Shown here piece by piece: positions 1-8,157 of a DNA stretch of 50,699 nucleotides (position 1 is its first letter; every line of letters starts with the position of its first letter). The DNA is from Defluviitaleaceae bacterium (GTDB lineage Bacteria > Bacillota > Clostridia > Lachnospirales > WQUN01): the NCBI GenBank assembly GCA_009788055.1, contig WQSG01000016.1:1-50699 (forward strand), read 5' to 3'. The notes below the pieces were generated by a model. The model was not told the DNA's origin. It was given only the letters and a program-made list of their open reading frames with translations, and searched no databases. The position numbers and the translations under genes are program-made.

Positions 1-285
1 GCCACCCCAAACGCGCCGCTAATCATCAACCTAAGTACAAACAAACCAATCAGCCGCGTACACGCATACCGTTTAATAAGTGAAGCCGCAAACGCAATCG
101 GAGTTATCCACAAGGTTGGCTGTCACTCACTGCGCAAAACTTTCGGCTATCATTCTTGGACAAGCGGAATTTCCCCCGTTGTCATAATGGAAATTTACAA
201 CCATAATTCCTACGCCGTTACAAAGCGTTACCTTGGCGTGTCTCAAGACGACAAAAATGCCGTCTACGAAAAACTGGACTTCTAA
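1..285 (+). CDS. Tyrosine recombinase/integrase, C-terminal part (5' end outside window)
   Basis: The frame is open from the first base to TAA at 283-285, giving 94 residues of a phage-integrase-type catalytic domain. The box II signature HSLRKTFG (H-x-x-R), the following histidine in the YHSW stretch, and the nucleophilic tyrosine in KRYLGVSQ are all present, in the order expected at the end of a tyrosine recombinase. The N-terminal arm-binding and core-binding domains lie upstream of the window, so intactness cannot be judged. It may belong to an integrated element to the left. The prophage remnant at 8.2-13.5 kb is not obviously its partner, because a housekeeping operon and tRNA genes lie between them. 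Confidence 0.85.
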   Translation, partial: ATPNAPLIINLSTNKPISRVHAYRLISEAANAIGVIHKVGCHSLRKTFGYHSWTSGISPVVIMEIYNHNSYAVTKRYLGVSQDDKNAVYEKLDF

Positions 286-482
286 AAATTTCTAAGAAAA
301 ATTCCAAACCAATTGTATCATCAAAATTTCTTATGTCAACAAATTTTCCCAACTGCTTTTGCCTATATAAACTTCTCCACTCCTTGTAGCGACTACACAA
401 TCCCGCGATACTTTGCGTCAAATTTCTGTTGCGAATTACTTTGCTATGGCAAAATTGTGTTATACTTCTTGCGGGTGAAAAA

Positions 483-580
483 ATGAAGATTGAATATTCC
501 AAACAAGCCGCTAGATTTATAAAGCGCATGGTTTTGGCGTGGGCGAAACGGTAAGCCATGATGAAATTGACTGGGATTAA
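483..580 (+). pseudogene. Remnant of a RelE/ParE-type toxin-antitoxin pair
   Basis: ATG at 483 opens a 23-codon frame beginning MKIEYSKQAARFIKRM, the usual start of RelE/ParE toxins, but it stops at 552-554. In another frame the same stretch runs on to TAA at 578-580 and reads GETVSHDEIDWD, a typical acidic antitoxin C-terminus. The simplest reading is an internal deletion that joined the start of the toxin to the end of the antitoxin, leaving neither functional. The remnant lies between the recombinase end and the wecB operon, a common place for TA debris. The 286-482 stretch upstream is AT-rich and shows only a possible TATACT -10 element near 460. Confidence 0.5.
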
Positions 581-613
581 TTCTATCCCCGAAAGCGGAA
601 AGGATTGTTTTTG

Positions 614-1738
614 ATGGCAAAAAAGATAAAAGTGATGTCTGTTTTCGGAACGCGGCCGGAAGCGGCAAAGATGATACCGCTATTATTGGAAATGCGGGAG
701 AATCCGCAGATTGAATCCATTGTATGTGTTACGGCACAGCACAGGGAATTGCTGGACGGGGTGTTGCAGCCCTTTGGCATTACGCCCGATTTTGATTTGA
801 ACTTGATGAAAGCGGGGCAAACCCTTACGGATATTACCGCACGTGTTTTGCGAGAGCTTGCGCCTGTTTTGGAACAAACGCAGCCACAAATTTTGCTTGT
901 TCACGGCGATACCACAACTACTTTTGCGGCATCGCTTGCGGCGTTTTATGCGCGGGTTGCGGTGGGTCACGTAGAGGCGGGACTGCGCTCCTTCGATAAA
1001 TTCCGCCCGTACCCCGAAGAAATTAACCGAAAGATTACAACGGCGATAGCTGATTTTCACTTTGCGCCAACGGAACTTTCACGGGAGAACCTTCTCAAAG
1101 AAAATGTGCCGCCCGAAAGTATTTTCATCACGGGCAACACGGCAATTGACATGATAAAGCATACTGTTTCCGAAAACGCGGCGTTTAACGATTCCGCGTT
1201 AGTTGGCGTGGATTTCACAAAGCGTATCATTTTAATGACCGCGCACCGCCGCGAAAACTGGGGACAGCCATTAAAAGAAATTTGCAACGCGGTAAAGCAA
1301 ATTCTAACGGATTTTCCCGACACATTTCTGGTGTGGCCCGTTCACCCCGGAAAGGCGGTAATCGAACCCGCCCACGAAATTTTGGGCAACACACCCCGCG
1401 CACTTTTAACAAAACCACTTGACATTTTTGATATGCACAATATGATGAAACACGCACACCTGTTGCTCACAGACTCCGGCGGACTGCAAGAAGAATCGCC
1501 AACTTTCAACCTGCCAACAATAGTTCTGCGCGAAGTAACCGAACGCCCCGAAGGGCTAACAGCGGGAACACTAACCCTCGCGGGCGTGGCGCAACAATCC
1601 GTCTACACAGAAACCGCACGTCTGCTCACCAATTCCACCGACTACGAAAAAATGGCACAGGCAAAAAATCCTTTCGGTGATGGGAAAGCAAGCGGGATGA
1701 TAGTTAGCACGATAATCGAAAATCTTGGAGGAAATTAA
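614..1738 (+). CDS. wecB: UDP-N-acetylglucosamine 2-epimerase (non-hydrolysing)
   Basis: A 374-residue cytoplasmic protein of the usual length for the WecB/MnaA family, which interconverts UDP-GlcNAc and UDP-ManNAc for teichoic-acid linkage units or surface polysaccharides. Family signatures are clear: GTRPEAAKM near the N-terminus, HGDTTTTFA around residue 95, GHVEAGLRS around 120, MTAHRRENWG around 210 and TDSGGLQEE around 290. I chose ATG 614, which follows AAAGGA by nine bases; a TTG nine bases upstream is also in frame. TAA overlaps the next ATG by one base (taATG), so it heads an operon with the acetyltransferase, RqcP-like protein and MutL. Confidence 0.93.
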   Translation: MAKKIKVMSVFGTRPEAAKMIPLLLEMRENPQIESIVCVTAQHRELLDGVLQPFGITPDFDLNLMKAGQTLTDITARVLRELAPVLEQTQPQILLVHGDTTTTFAASLAAFYARVAVGHVEAGLRSFDKFRPYPEEINRKITTAIADFHFAPTELSRENLLKENVPPESIFITGNTAIDMIKHTVSENAAFNDSALVGVDFTKRIILMTAHRRENWGQPLKEICNAVKQILTDFPDTFLVWPVHPGKAVIEPAHEILGNTPRALLTKPLDIFDMHNMMKHAHLLLTDSGGLQEESPTFNLPTIVLREVTERPEGLTAGTLTLAGVAQQSVYTETARLLTNSTDYEKMAQAKNPFGDGKASGMIVSTIIENLGGN

Positions 1739-2220
1739 TGCTGACACTAAAATGGTTTATGGGCGAGAAAGAAGATTTAAGCGAAGTCCACGCGATACGA
1801 CGGGAAGTTTTTGTAGAAGAACAAGCCTGCCCCGAAGAAGAAGAATTTGACGGAACAGACGGCTCTTGCGTACATCTGCTGATTTACGACAATGATATTC
1901 CCGTGTGTACGGGGCGCGTATTTATTTCCGAAGAGTATTTCAAAATCGGGCGCGTTGCCACGGTAATGACACACAGGGGGCGCGGCATTGCAACGGGGCT
2001 TATGCAATCGCTGATTAACGCCTGTGTTGCAATGGGCGGCACACGCCAGATTATTCATGCGCAGACTACGGCAAAGGGATTTTACGAAACGCTTGGCTTT
2101 ACCGCATACGGCGAAGAATTTGACGAAGCGGGCATAAGGCATATCGCAATGGAGCATTTCGGCGGCGCGAAAAAGTGCGGCGATGGCGGACATTGCGGCG
2201 GTTGCGCAAAAGGAGAATGA
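1738..2220 (+). CDS. GNAT-family N-acetyltransferase (ElaA-like)
   Basis: A 160-residue protein with the GNAT acetyl-CoA pyrophosphate-binding loop visible as THRGRGIATGLM around residues 80-90, followed by a helix and a terminal FYETLGF motif. The N-terminal IRREVFVEEQ stretch is typical of ElaA-type GNATs. It would acetylate a small molecule or a protein amine with acetyl-CoA; the substrate cannot be inferred. The C-terminus carries an unusual short tail with three cysteines and a histidine (CGDGGHCGGC), not part of the fold and possibly metal-binding. It overlaps wecB by one base and is followed at two bases by the S4-domain gene. Confidence 0.85.
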   Translation: MLTLKWFMGEKEDLSEVHAIRREVFVEEQACPEEEEFDGTDGSCVHLLIYDNDIPVCTGRVFISEEYFKIGRVATVMTHRGRGIATGLMQSLINACVAMGGTRQIIHAQTTAKGFYETLGFTAYGEEFDEAGIRHIAMEHFGGAKKCGDGGHCGGCAKGE

Positions 2221-2221
2221 A

Positions 2222-2464
2222 ATGAGACTGGACAAATATTTGAAGATAAGCCGAATAATAAAACGCCGCACCGTTGCAAACGAAGCCTGCGACGCGGGGC
2301 GTGTAGAGGTAAACGGAAAGCCCGCAAAAGCGTCGCTGGAGGTTAAAGTTGGCGATGCGATTTCCATACGATTTGGGGATAAGACCACAAAAGTTGAGGT
2401 GCTTGCAGTGAAAGAAACCGTCCGCAAAGAGGACGCGGCAACGCTGTACAAAATTCTTGAATAG
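2222..2464 (+). CDS. rqcP: S4-domain RNA-binding protein, RqcP/Hsp15-like
   Basis: An 80-residue protein consisting almost entirely of one S4 domain. It starts MRLDKYLKISRIIKRR, then AGRVEVNGKPAK and a basic, valine-rich C-terminus, the pattern of Bacillus RqcP (YabO) and E. coli Hsp15. RqcP binds stalled 50S-peptidyl-tRNA complexes and helps RqcH extend alanine tails in ribosome-associated quality control. ATG 2222 is preceded by AAAAGGAGA at good spacing. A longer frame starting at 2183 lies inside the upstream gene and is not preferred. The placement between a GNAT and mutL is not the usual Bacillus context, so the specific RqcP role is an inference from size and sequence. Confidence 0.8.
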   Translation: MRLDKYLKISRIIKRRTVANEACDAGRVEVNGKPAKASLEVKVGDAISIRFGDKTTKVEVLAVKETVRKEDAATLYKILE

Positions 2465-2473
2465 AGGTTTTAT

Positions 2474-4303
2474 ATGAATCCGATTACCCAGTTAAACCAA
2501 AGCTTAATCAACAAAATTGCGGCTGGAGAAGTGGTAGAGCGTCCGCTTAGTGTTGTGAAAGAACTGACGGAAAACGCGATTGACGCGGGCGCAAGCATGG
2601 TTACGGTAGAGATTAAAGACGGTGGACTGTCGTCTGTGAGGGTTACGGATAATGGCGGGGGCATTCCCGAAGCGGATTTGCCGCTGGCGTTTGCGCGTCA
2701 TGCCACAAGCAAAATAACCGACTTTGACGATTTGATGAGTGTGCAAACGCTGGGCTTTCGCGGGGAAGCACTTTCCAGTATAGCTGCGGTTGCGCAGGTG
2801 GAAATGATTACAAAAACGCAGGGGCAAATTGCGGGTACGCGGGTGGAAGTTCACGGCGGGCAGATGATTTCCTCCGGCGCGATAGGCTGTGCAGACGGCA
2901 CAACCGTAGTAGTGTCGAACCTGTTTTACAACACGCCCGCACGCCGAAAATTTCTCAAAAAGCCCGCAACGGAAGCGGCTTCTATTTCCTTTTGCTTGGA
3001 ACGCCTTGCGTTGGGTAATCCGTCCCTTGTTTTGCGGTACATAAATAATGGGCAAATTGTTTTCCAAACCACGGGAAACAACGACCTGAAAACAACCATG
3101 CTTAATATCTACGGCAGAGAAGTTGCCGCAAAAACGGTATCGGTAAACGCGGTATCAAACGATATGCGCCTTTTGGGGCTGATTGGCAAGCCCGAAACGG
3201 CGCGGGGAAACCGCAAGCACGGCAGTTTTTTCATCAATGGGCGGTACATCGAAAGCAAGCTGATTACCCGCGCAGTGGAAGCCGCGATGAAAACCATGTT
3301 GCCATCGGGGAAATTTCCCGTGTACTCGCTTAACCTGTCCATGCCGCACGATACGTTAGACGTAAATGTTCATCCCACAAAAATGGATGTGCGTTTTGCG
3401 GACGAAGAAGGCGTTTTCGCGTTCATAGAGGACGCGGTGCGCGACGCGCTGGAAGAACATAATCTAATCCCAACAACGCGACACGGCAGGGTGAAACGCG
3501 GAGAACAAGACGCGGAAGCGGAGCAAATTCCTTTGCACGAGCCCTTTGCAATACCCGCGCCCCGCATGATGACGGGGCTAACAACCCGCAACCCAATCGG
3601 TTTTGCAACCCATGGCGGGCTGAAAGTAAAACACGCGATTACAATGGACGGAACGGATACGGAACTGCCGCCGTGGTCGTCTCTCCGAGAAGAGCGAGCG
3701 GAAGCTGAACCCGAGCAAAAAAAATTCTTCACGCAATATGAAATTCAGGGGCTGGTTTTTCAAACATATTGGCTTGTGTCGCAAGGCGAATCGTTGTACA
3801 TGATTGACCGCCACGCCGCCCACGAACGGGTTTTGTATGAGAATTTCCTTCGCAAAGCGCAGGAGGAAACCGTGCATTCGCAAGCGTTGTTGACACCAAT
3901 CGCCCTGCGCCTTACCCCGCGAGAAAAACAAATCTTAAAGGACAATAAAGAATTGTTCGGGCGTTTCGGTTTTGATATTTCGGACGATGAGGAAAAACCT
4001 GAAATCCTTTCCGTTCCGTTTCTAATGAAAGGGCCGCTTAACGCATCATTTTTCACAGAACTGCTGGACAAAATGGATGAAGCGGGCTTCGCGAAAGACA
4101 GCCCCTACACCCACAAGACGGAATTAATCGCGATGGCGGCGTGTAAAGCCGCAATCAAAGCGGGCGACACGCAAACCGATGACGAAGCGCACGACCTAAT
4201 CACGCAACTTTTAGAGCTTAACAATCCGTTTACTTGCCCGCACGGCCGCCCCACAATAATAGAAATTACTAAAACGGAACTTGAACGCCGATTCAAGAGG
4301 TGA
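2474..4303 (+). CDS. mutL: DNA mismatch repair protein MutL (endonuclease type)
   Basis: A 609-residue MutL of normal length. The N-terminal GHKL ATPase motifs are intact: NKIAAGEVVERP, ELTENAIDAGA, DNGGGIP and TLGFRGEAL in the first 110 residues. A variable linker follows (about 340-420). The C-terminal dimerisation/endonuclease domain has DRHAAHERVLYE (the DQHA(x)2E(x)4E metal motif, with R in place of Q), ACKAAIKAGD and CPHGRPT, which marks the nicking type of MutL found in bacteria lacking MutH. It should nick the daughter strand after MutS recognition. No mutS is visible upstream, where it would often lie; the gene instead follows the RqcP-like gene by nine bases. Confidence 0.96.
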   Translation: MNPITQLNQSLINKIAAGEVVERPLSVVKELTENAIDAGASMVTVEIKDGGLSSVRVTDNGGGIPEADLPLAFARHATSKITDFDDLMSVQTLGFRGEALSSIAAVAQVEMITKTQGQIAGTRVEVHGGQMISSGAIGCADGTTVVVSNLFYNTPARRKFLKKPATEAASISFCLERLALGNPSLVLRYINNGQIVFQTTGNNDLKTTMLNIYGREVAAKTVSVNAVSNDMRLLGLIGKPETARGNRKHGSFFINGRYIESKLITRAVEAAMKTMLPSGKFPVYSLNLSMPHDTLDVNVHPTKMDVRFADEEGVFAFIEDAVRDALEEHNLIPTTRHGRVKRGEQDAEAEQIPLHEPFAIPAPRMMTGLTTRNPIGFATHGGLKVKHAITMDGTDTELPPWSSLREERAEAEPEQKKFFTQYEIQGLVFQTYWLVSQGESLYMIDRHAAHERVLYENFLRKAQEETVHSQALLTPIALRLTPREKQILKDNKELFGRFGFDISDDEEKPEILSVPFLMKGPLNASFFTELLDKMDEAGFAKDSPYTHKTELIAMAACKAAIKAGDTQTDDEAHDLITQLLELNNPFTCPHGRPTIIEITKTELERRFKR

Positions 4304-4307
4304 GTCT

Positions 4308-5450
4308 ATGTTTGCACAATTTTCCGCACATTTGTACAATTCGGCGGCAAGCGAAGAATATCGGCTTGCCATAACCAACGGCACAGAACTTTCGGACACA
4401 ACACACTGGGTAGCGCAAAAAGTTGAAATGGCAACTTTGGTAACGCTTCATGTGATTGATGCCGCAAAGGTAAATATGCAGTCGCTTTTTGAGTACGACA
4501 AAAATACCCGTGAGGGCGCGGAAACTCTGCCGTTCGGGCAAGTTGCAAATGTGTATGTACTTGCAGGGGCAGAACCGCCAACCATTAACGACGCGGAATT
4601 TGAAGAGTATTTCGGGCAACGTGTTTACAGCATTTTTTGGCACTTGAATCTTGAAACGGGAGAAATTTCTGTTCCGCAAGGTCAGCCGAAAAAGCTGTTT
4701 AATCTGCGCGAGATGGTTCTGTCTGCGTGGCACGAAACCACCATCACCGCCGACTCCGAACCCGCCGCCACTTTCGCAGAAATAACCACCCGCGCCGAAA
4801 AAAAACAACGCATTATGCCAATTCACCGCTTCCCGGTTATTTCCATCGCGTTGATTATATTTAATGCCGCAATGTTGGGGCTTATGTACTTGGACGGCTA
4901 CCACGCAGGTGACGTTTCTGTTGCAATGCGTTTCGGCGCGATTGTGTCCGATTTTGTAATCTATGACGGTGAGTGGTACAGACTCTTCACCTCAACATTT
5001 TTGCATTTCGGTTTTGCACACTTTTTCGCAAACGCAATGGGTATACTAATTTTCGGCACTCGCTTAGAGCGATACCTTGGACGCGGAGTTTTTTGCGCCG
5101 TGTACTTTTTTTCGGGCATTTTGGGTTCGGCTTTCAGCTTGGCGCACTCCTATTTTTTTCACCCCCTTGCGGTATCTGCGGGCGCGTCGGGCGCGGTTTA
5201 CGGAATCGTAGGCGCACTGTTCATCTACACGCGTATCACAAAACGCCAAATAGAAGGCATCGGCTGGTATGTAATGCTTTTATATATTGGGCTTGGTTTT
5301 GCAATCGGATTCGCCACGAATTACATCACCGACAGCACCGATAGCACTCCCAGTATCGGAAACTTCGCCCACCTCGGCGGGCTTATCGGCGGGATGATAA
5401 TTGGATGGGCTTACATCGCGCTTAGTAAAAAGCCTAGTAGCCATGTTTAG
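4308..5450 (+). CDS. Rhomboid-family intramembrane serine protease
   Basis: A 380-residue protein with a soluble N-terminal domain of about 170 residues and a C-terminal six-to-seven-helix rhomboid core. The core carries FLHFGFAHFFANAMG (loop-1/TM2 H and N), the catalytic serine in AGASGAVYG and the catalytic histidine in NFAHLGGLIGG, so the serine-histidine dyad is complete. It would cleave transmembrane segments of membrane proteins. ATG 4308 follows mutL by four bases, preceded by AGAGGTGAG. An in-frame ATG at 4281 lies inside mutL and is less likely. The 3' end overlaps the convergent antitoxin gene by 17 bases. Confidence 0.88.
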   Translation: MFAQFSAHLYNSAASEEYRLAITNGTELSDTTHWVAQKVEMATLVTLHVIDAAKVNMQSLFEYDKNTREGAETLPFGQVANVYVLAGAEPPTINDAEFEEYFGQRVYSIFWHLNLETGEISVPQGQPKKLFNLREMVLSAWHETTITADSEPAATFAEITTRAEKKQRIMPIHRFPVISIALIIFNAAMLGLMYLDGYHAGDVSVAMRFGAIVSDFVIYDGEWYRLFTSTFLHFGFAHFFANAMGILIFGTRLERYLGRGVFCAVYFFSGILGSAFSLAHSYFFHPLAVSAGASGAVYGIVGALFIYTRITKRQIEGIGWYVMLLYIGLGFAIGFATNYITDSTDSTPSIGNFAHLGGLIGGMIIGWAYIALSKKPSSHV

Positions 5451-5697
5451 CCCTCAACCCATCGAATACTTCTTCGCCGTCTAAAGGCTCAACACCAAGT
5501 TGCAAATCCGCTTCCGATTCGCCCAGTTTGCGGTATATTTCTGCCATGCTTTGGTTGCGCTCGTAGGTTTCTATGCTCATTATAACAAGGTCACCGTAAC
5601 CATTTTTGGTAATAAATATAGGTTCTTTTGTTTTGTGGCACATTTCGGAAATTTCTGTTGTGTTTCGCAATTCGCTTATAGGTCTTATATTTACCAT
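5434..5697 (-). CDS. Phd/YefM-family antitoxin, without a toxin
   Basis: An 87-residue protein starting MVNIRPISELRN, followed by KTKEPIFITKNGYGDLVIMS and YERN, the classic YefM/Phd fold that binds DNA and neutralises a RelE/YoeB or Doc toxin. ATG 5697 has AAGGGTGA upstream; an earlier in-frame start at 5727 is weaker. A toxin is normally directly downstream, but here the gene runs into the convergent rhomboid gene. No toxin-like frame flanks it on either side, so it is an orphan: a relic, a solitary regulator, or a partner to a toxin elsewhere. The roughly 220 bases between it and pssA show no gene. Confidence 0.8.
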   Translation of the reverse strand: MVNIRPISELRNTTEISEMCHKTKEPIFITKNGYGDLVIMSIETYERNQSMAEIYRKLGESEADLQLGVEPLDGEEVFDGLRAKHGY

Positions 5698-5916
5698 AAA
5701 ATCACCCTTTGCAATATTATGTCTCAATTACATCAAGATACTGTACGCAAGTCAAGCAAGAAAAGGAGTGCCGGGCGCAGGTGCATCCGTCAGATGAAAC
5801 CTAATATTAGCTCTGCGTAAATCACATCACCTGCGATTGTTATTACCCGTCTACCACCGGCTTCGCCCCATATGTACTCAAAAAAAAGCCACCCATATCT
5901 CTTATTGTGGTAAAAA

Positions 5917-6552
5917 CTACCCCCTATATAAAAGCACAATCGCAAGGAAGATAACAGACACAACGCTCATTACTTTCTGCCACAAGCCATACTTTTTGAG
6001 TTGGATTCCGCTAATCATAAGCACGCCTATTGTGAAGAATGTAATTGCCGAAAACCACATGGGAAGCCCGAGCATATGCACGCACCAAACGGACATCGTA
6101 ACCGTCATCATAGAGCCGGGTACGGGTAGCCCTGTGAAATACTTATCAGCTTCCACAATGTTATAGTAAGCCAGTCGCCAAAGTGCGCACACGGCATAGA
6201 AAATCATTGCCACAGTTATGATTACATTGTCGAAAAAGATGTTGCCCTCGTAAACAAGCAGGTCGAAAACCATCCAAACGGGAATAATTCCGCAGGTAAA
6301 AAAGTCCACAAGCGTGTCTACATATTGCCCAAACTCCGTTTGCTGGTTCAGTTTGGACGCAACGAAACCGTCAACAAAGTCCATCAGCCCCGCCAAAAAC
6401 ATAAATATCAGCGCGGTTCGCAAATCCCTTTGCGTAAGAAAATAACACGCAAAAATGCCGAAAACCATCCCAAGGGTGGTAAGCGCGTTGGGAATATTCA
6501 AATGCTTTAACGCCGGAAAAAGCCGAACAAATCGGTTATTTATGATAATCAC
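5917..6552 (-). CDS. pssA: CDP-diacylglycerol--serine O-phosphatidyltransferase
   Basis: A 211-residue integral membrane protein with about six hydrophobic segments, of the CDP-alcohol phosphotransferase family. It makes phosphatidylserine from CDP-diacylglycerol and serine. The motif reads DFVDGFVASKLN, then G, D and D at the expected spacings (DG-x2-A-[R]-x8-G-x3-D-x3-D). All aspartates are present, but the normally conserved arginine after the alanine is a serine. The start is GTG 6552 with a weak AGAGAG upstream. It lies 18 bases after psd on the same strand, so the two steps to phosphatidylethanolamine are co-transcribed in the order psd-pssA. Confidence 0.88.
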   Translation of the reverse strand: MIIINNRFVRLFPALKHLNIPNALTTLGMVFGIFACYFLTQRDLRTALIFMFLAGLMDFVDGFVASKLNQQTEFGQYVDTLVDFFTCGIIPVWMVFDLLVYEGNIFFDNVIITVAMIFYAVCALWRLAYYNIVEADKYFTGLPVPGSMMTVTMSVWCVHMLGLPMWFSAITFFTIGVLMISGIQLKKYGLWQKVMSVVSVIFLAIVLLYRG

Positions 6553-6570
6553 ACTCTCTTTGGAGGTAAA

Positions 6571-7530
6571 CTAATTTGCGCCCAAGCTTTCGCCTATGGG
6601 AACTTTTGTTTCTATGCCGTCTATTGTGCGCAACAACAATTCGTTGTTTGGGATGAAGGTGTCTTTTTTCAAGAAGAGCAATACGAGAGAGCCGCCCGGT
6701 TTAAAATAGCTGGCAACATCGCCGCGCTGTACATGGTCGCCATCTTCAAAGCAATGGACGATACTGCCCACGAATGTTGCGCCAACTTCTACCAGAACAG
6801 CGTCGCCAAAATTTTCTGTAGAAAATTGGATAAGGGCGCGTTTGTTGCGACAGTAGAGTTTTACCACGCGGTTAAGCGCGAGGGGGCTTACAGAGTACAG
6901 GTCGCCTTTTATCAGGCGCGTAGCGGTTATAACGCCCGCGTCAAAAAAGTGCATCCTGTGATAATTCGCGGGGGTAAGGCGAATACTCACCATTGTTCCG
7001 CCGGAATATTCTTGTGCCAAATCGGCATCCGCAAAAAGTTCTTCCAGCGAAAAATGAGTTCCCTTCGCCGCGATAATTTGCTCGGGCTTTATGTCCGAAA
7101 AAATGCTTACAAGCCCTTCGCACGGCGAACCCAAAACAGAATCCTCTTGCGGAAATTCTACGCCCGTTTTTTCCCGCGCAAAAAACTGCGCAAAATTCTT
7201 GTACGTACCGTGGCAACCCGTCATGTCAACGCCATATTTTTCAATAAATTGCGGAATACCCTTTGCCGAAAGAGGCGTTCGGCAATACAGCCCATAAAGC
7301 CGACTAACCGCCTTGCGCTTAACAAGCCAAAGCAAACCCGCACCGCCAACCGGATTTTCATAAATAAGGCGCATAAGCCTTTCGGGGCAAATTTTCTCTT
7401 GCTCCAGCTGACCCTCATTGTAAATCCAAATCGGCTGTTTTCGTTGCCGCTTTCTTGCCTTGGGTTCACGCAACTTAATTTTACGCTTCGGTAACTTTGG
7501 AAACTTGCTTCGTAGTTGTATACGCTTCAT
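6571..7530 (-). CDS. psd: Phosphatidylserine decarboxylase
   Basis: A 319-residue pyruvoyl-dependent enzyme that converts phosphatidylserine to phosphatidylethanolamine at the membrane. Recognisable elements are the NFAQFFAREK stretch, the TPANYHRMHF motif, VEVGATFVGSI, and a C-terminal FKPGGSLVLLF in which the Gly-Ser bond is the expected self-cleavage site that creates the beta and alpha chains and the pyruvoyl group (LGST in many homologues, GGS here). The N-terminal 45 residues are strongly basic. ATG 7530 is preceded by GGAAGGGG; a GTG 24 bases upstream lacks a ribosome site. It heads the psd-pssA unit, with a promoter at 7582-7610. Confidence 0.93.
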   Translation of the reverse strand: MKRIQLRSKFPKLPKRKIKLREPKARKRQRKQPIWIYNEGQLEQEKICPERLMRLIYENPVGGAGLLWLVKRKAVSRLYGLYCRTPLSAKGIPQFIEKYGVDMTGCHGTYKNFAQFFAREKTGVEFPQEDSVLGSPCEGLVSIFSDIKPEQIIAAKGTHFSLEELFADADLAQEYSGGTMVSIRLTPANYHRMHFFDAGVITATRLIKGDLYSVSPLALNRVVKLYCRNKRALIQFSTENFGDAVLVEVGATFVGSIVHCFEDGDHVQRGDVASYFKPGGSLVLLFLKKDTFIPNNELLLRTIDGIETKVPIGESLGAN

Positions 7531-7581
7531 TTCCTGCCCCTTCCAAACCGGCACTATCTAATTTATATGTAGCTGACTTTG

Positions 7582-7610
7582 ATTATAACCAAGTTTTCTG
7601 AAAATGCAAA
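7582..7610 (-). promoter_or_regulatory. Sigma-A-type promoter for psd-pssA
   Basis: On the minus strand TTTGCA (7605-7610) is followed after 17 bases by a perfect TATAAT (7582-7587). It points into psd, whose ATG is about 50 bases downstream. Confidence 0.65.
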
Positions 7611-7642
7611 GGAAAGATTCTTAGAAAAATGTAATTTGTCTA

Positions 7643-7671
7643 TTGACAATCCCTTTTTTAGGCAATATAAT
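7643..7671 (+). promoter_or_regulatory. Consensus promoter for the tRNA-Gly pair
   Basis: TTGACA (7643-7648), a 17-base spacer and TATAAT (7666-7671) form a perfect vegetative promoter about 25-30 bases upstream of the first tRNA gene. This is expected for a strongly expressed stable-RNA unit. Confidence 0.85.
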
Positions 7672-7703
7672 ATTTCAGGAGTCTCACCCATTGAGGTGCT
7701 TTT

Positions 7704-7774
7704 GCGGGTGTAGTTCAATGGTAGAACACAAGCCTTCCAAGCTTGATACGAGGGTTCGATTCCCTCTACCCGCT
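7704..7774 (+). tRNA. tRNA-Gly (anticodon TCC)
   Basis: A complete cloverleaf can be folded by eye. Acceptor GCGGGTG pairs with TACCCGC, the D-arm is GTTC...GAAC, and the anticodon stem CAAGC/GCTTG encloses loop CTTCCAA with anticodon TCC. The T-arm is GAGGG-TTCGATT-CCCTC with discriminator T. CCA is not encoded. It reads GGA and probably GGG. Confidence 0.95.
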
Positions 7775-7789
7775 TGTTTCACAATTTTT

Positions 7790-7861
7790 GCGCGAATGGC
7801 TCAGTGGTAGAGCATCGCCTTGCCAAGGCGAGGGTCGAGAGTTCGAATCTCTTTTCGCGCT
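7790..7861 (+). tRNA. tRNA-Gly (anticodon GCC)
   Basis: A second cloverleaf begins 15 bases after the first. Acceptor GCGCGAA pairs with TTCGCGC, the D-arm is GCTC...GAGC, and the anticodon stem TCGCC/GGCGA encloses loop TTGCCAA with anticodon GCC. The T-arm is GAGAG-TTCGAAT-CTCTT, with discriminator T and no encoded CCA. Together the pair covers the glycine codons and shares one promoter and one terminator. Confidence 0.95.
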
Positions 7862-7870
7862 CGACTGATA

Positions 7871-7900
7871 ACCCCCGATTAATCGGGGGTTTTTCTTTTG
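7871..7900 (+). terminator. Intrinsic terminator of the tRNA operon
   Basis: The perfect palindrome ACCCCCGATTAATCGGGGGT (7871-7890) is followed by TTTTCTTTT, starting ten bases after the second tRNA. Confidence 0.9.
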
Positions 7901-8157
7901 TCTGTGCGGGTTTCAAGGTGTTTGCGTGGCAGTTTAAAATTGCCATTCATTACCTTGCGATGCCATCAAAATACTAAATCATGTGGCAAATATGTGGCAA
8001 GTTCTTATTGAAAAGAGTCGTGCTATGCTGTAGAATAAAAAAACAGTAGCCATCACCCTACCACAGATTAACGGCTACCGCTTAATTAGAAACAGCGAGA
8101 AGGCTGTCCCTGTCTTTATTTTACAGCGGCGGTCTTCTTTTTGCAAGGAGAATGTAT

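Noticed and set aside
7790-8157. Prophage attachment site at the tRNA-Gly gene
   Set aside because: I looked for a second copy of the tRNA 3' end between 8 and 15.5 kb and did not find one; the remnant may have been integrated elsewhere or lost its right end.
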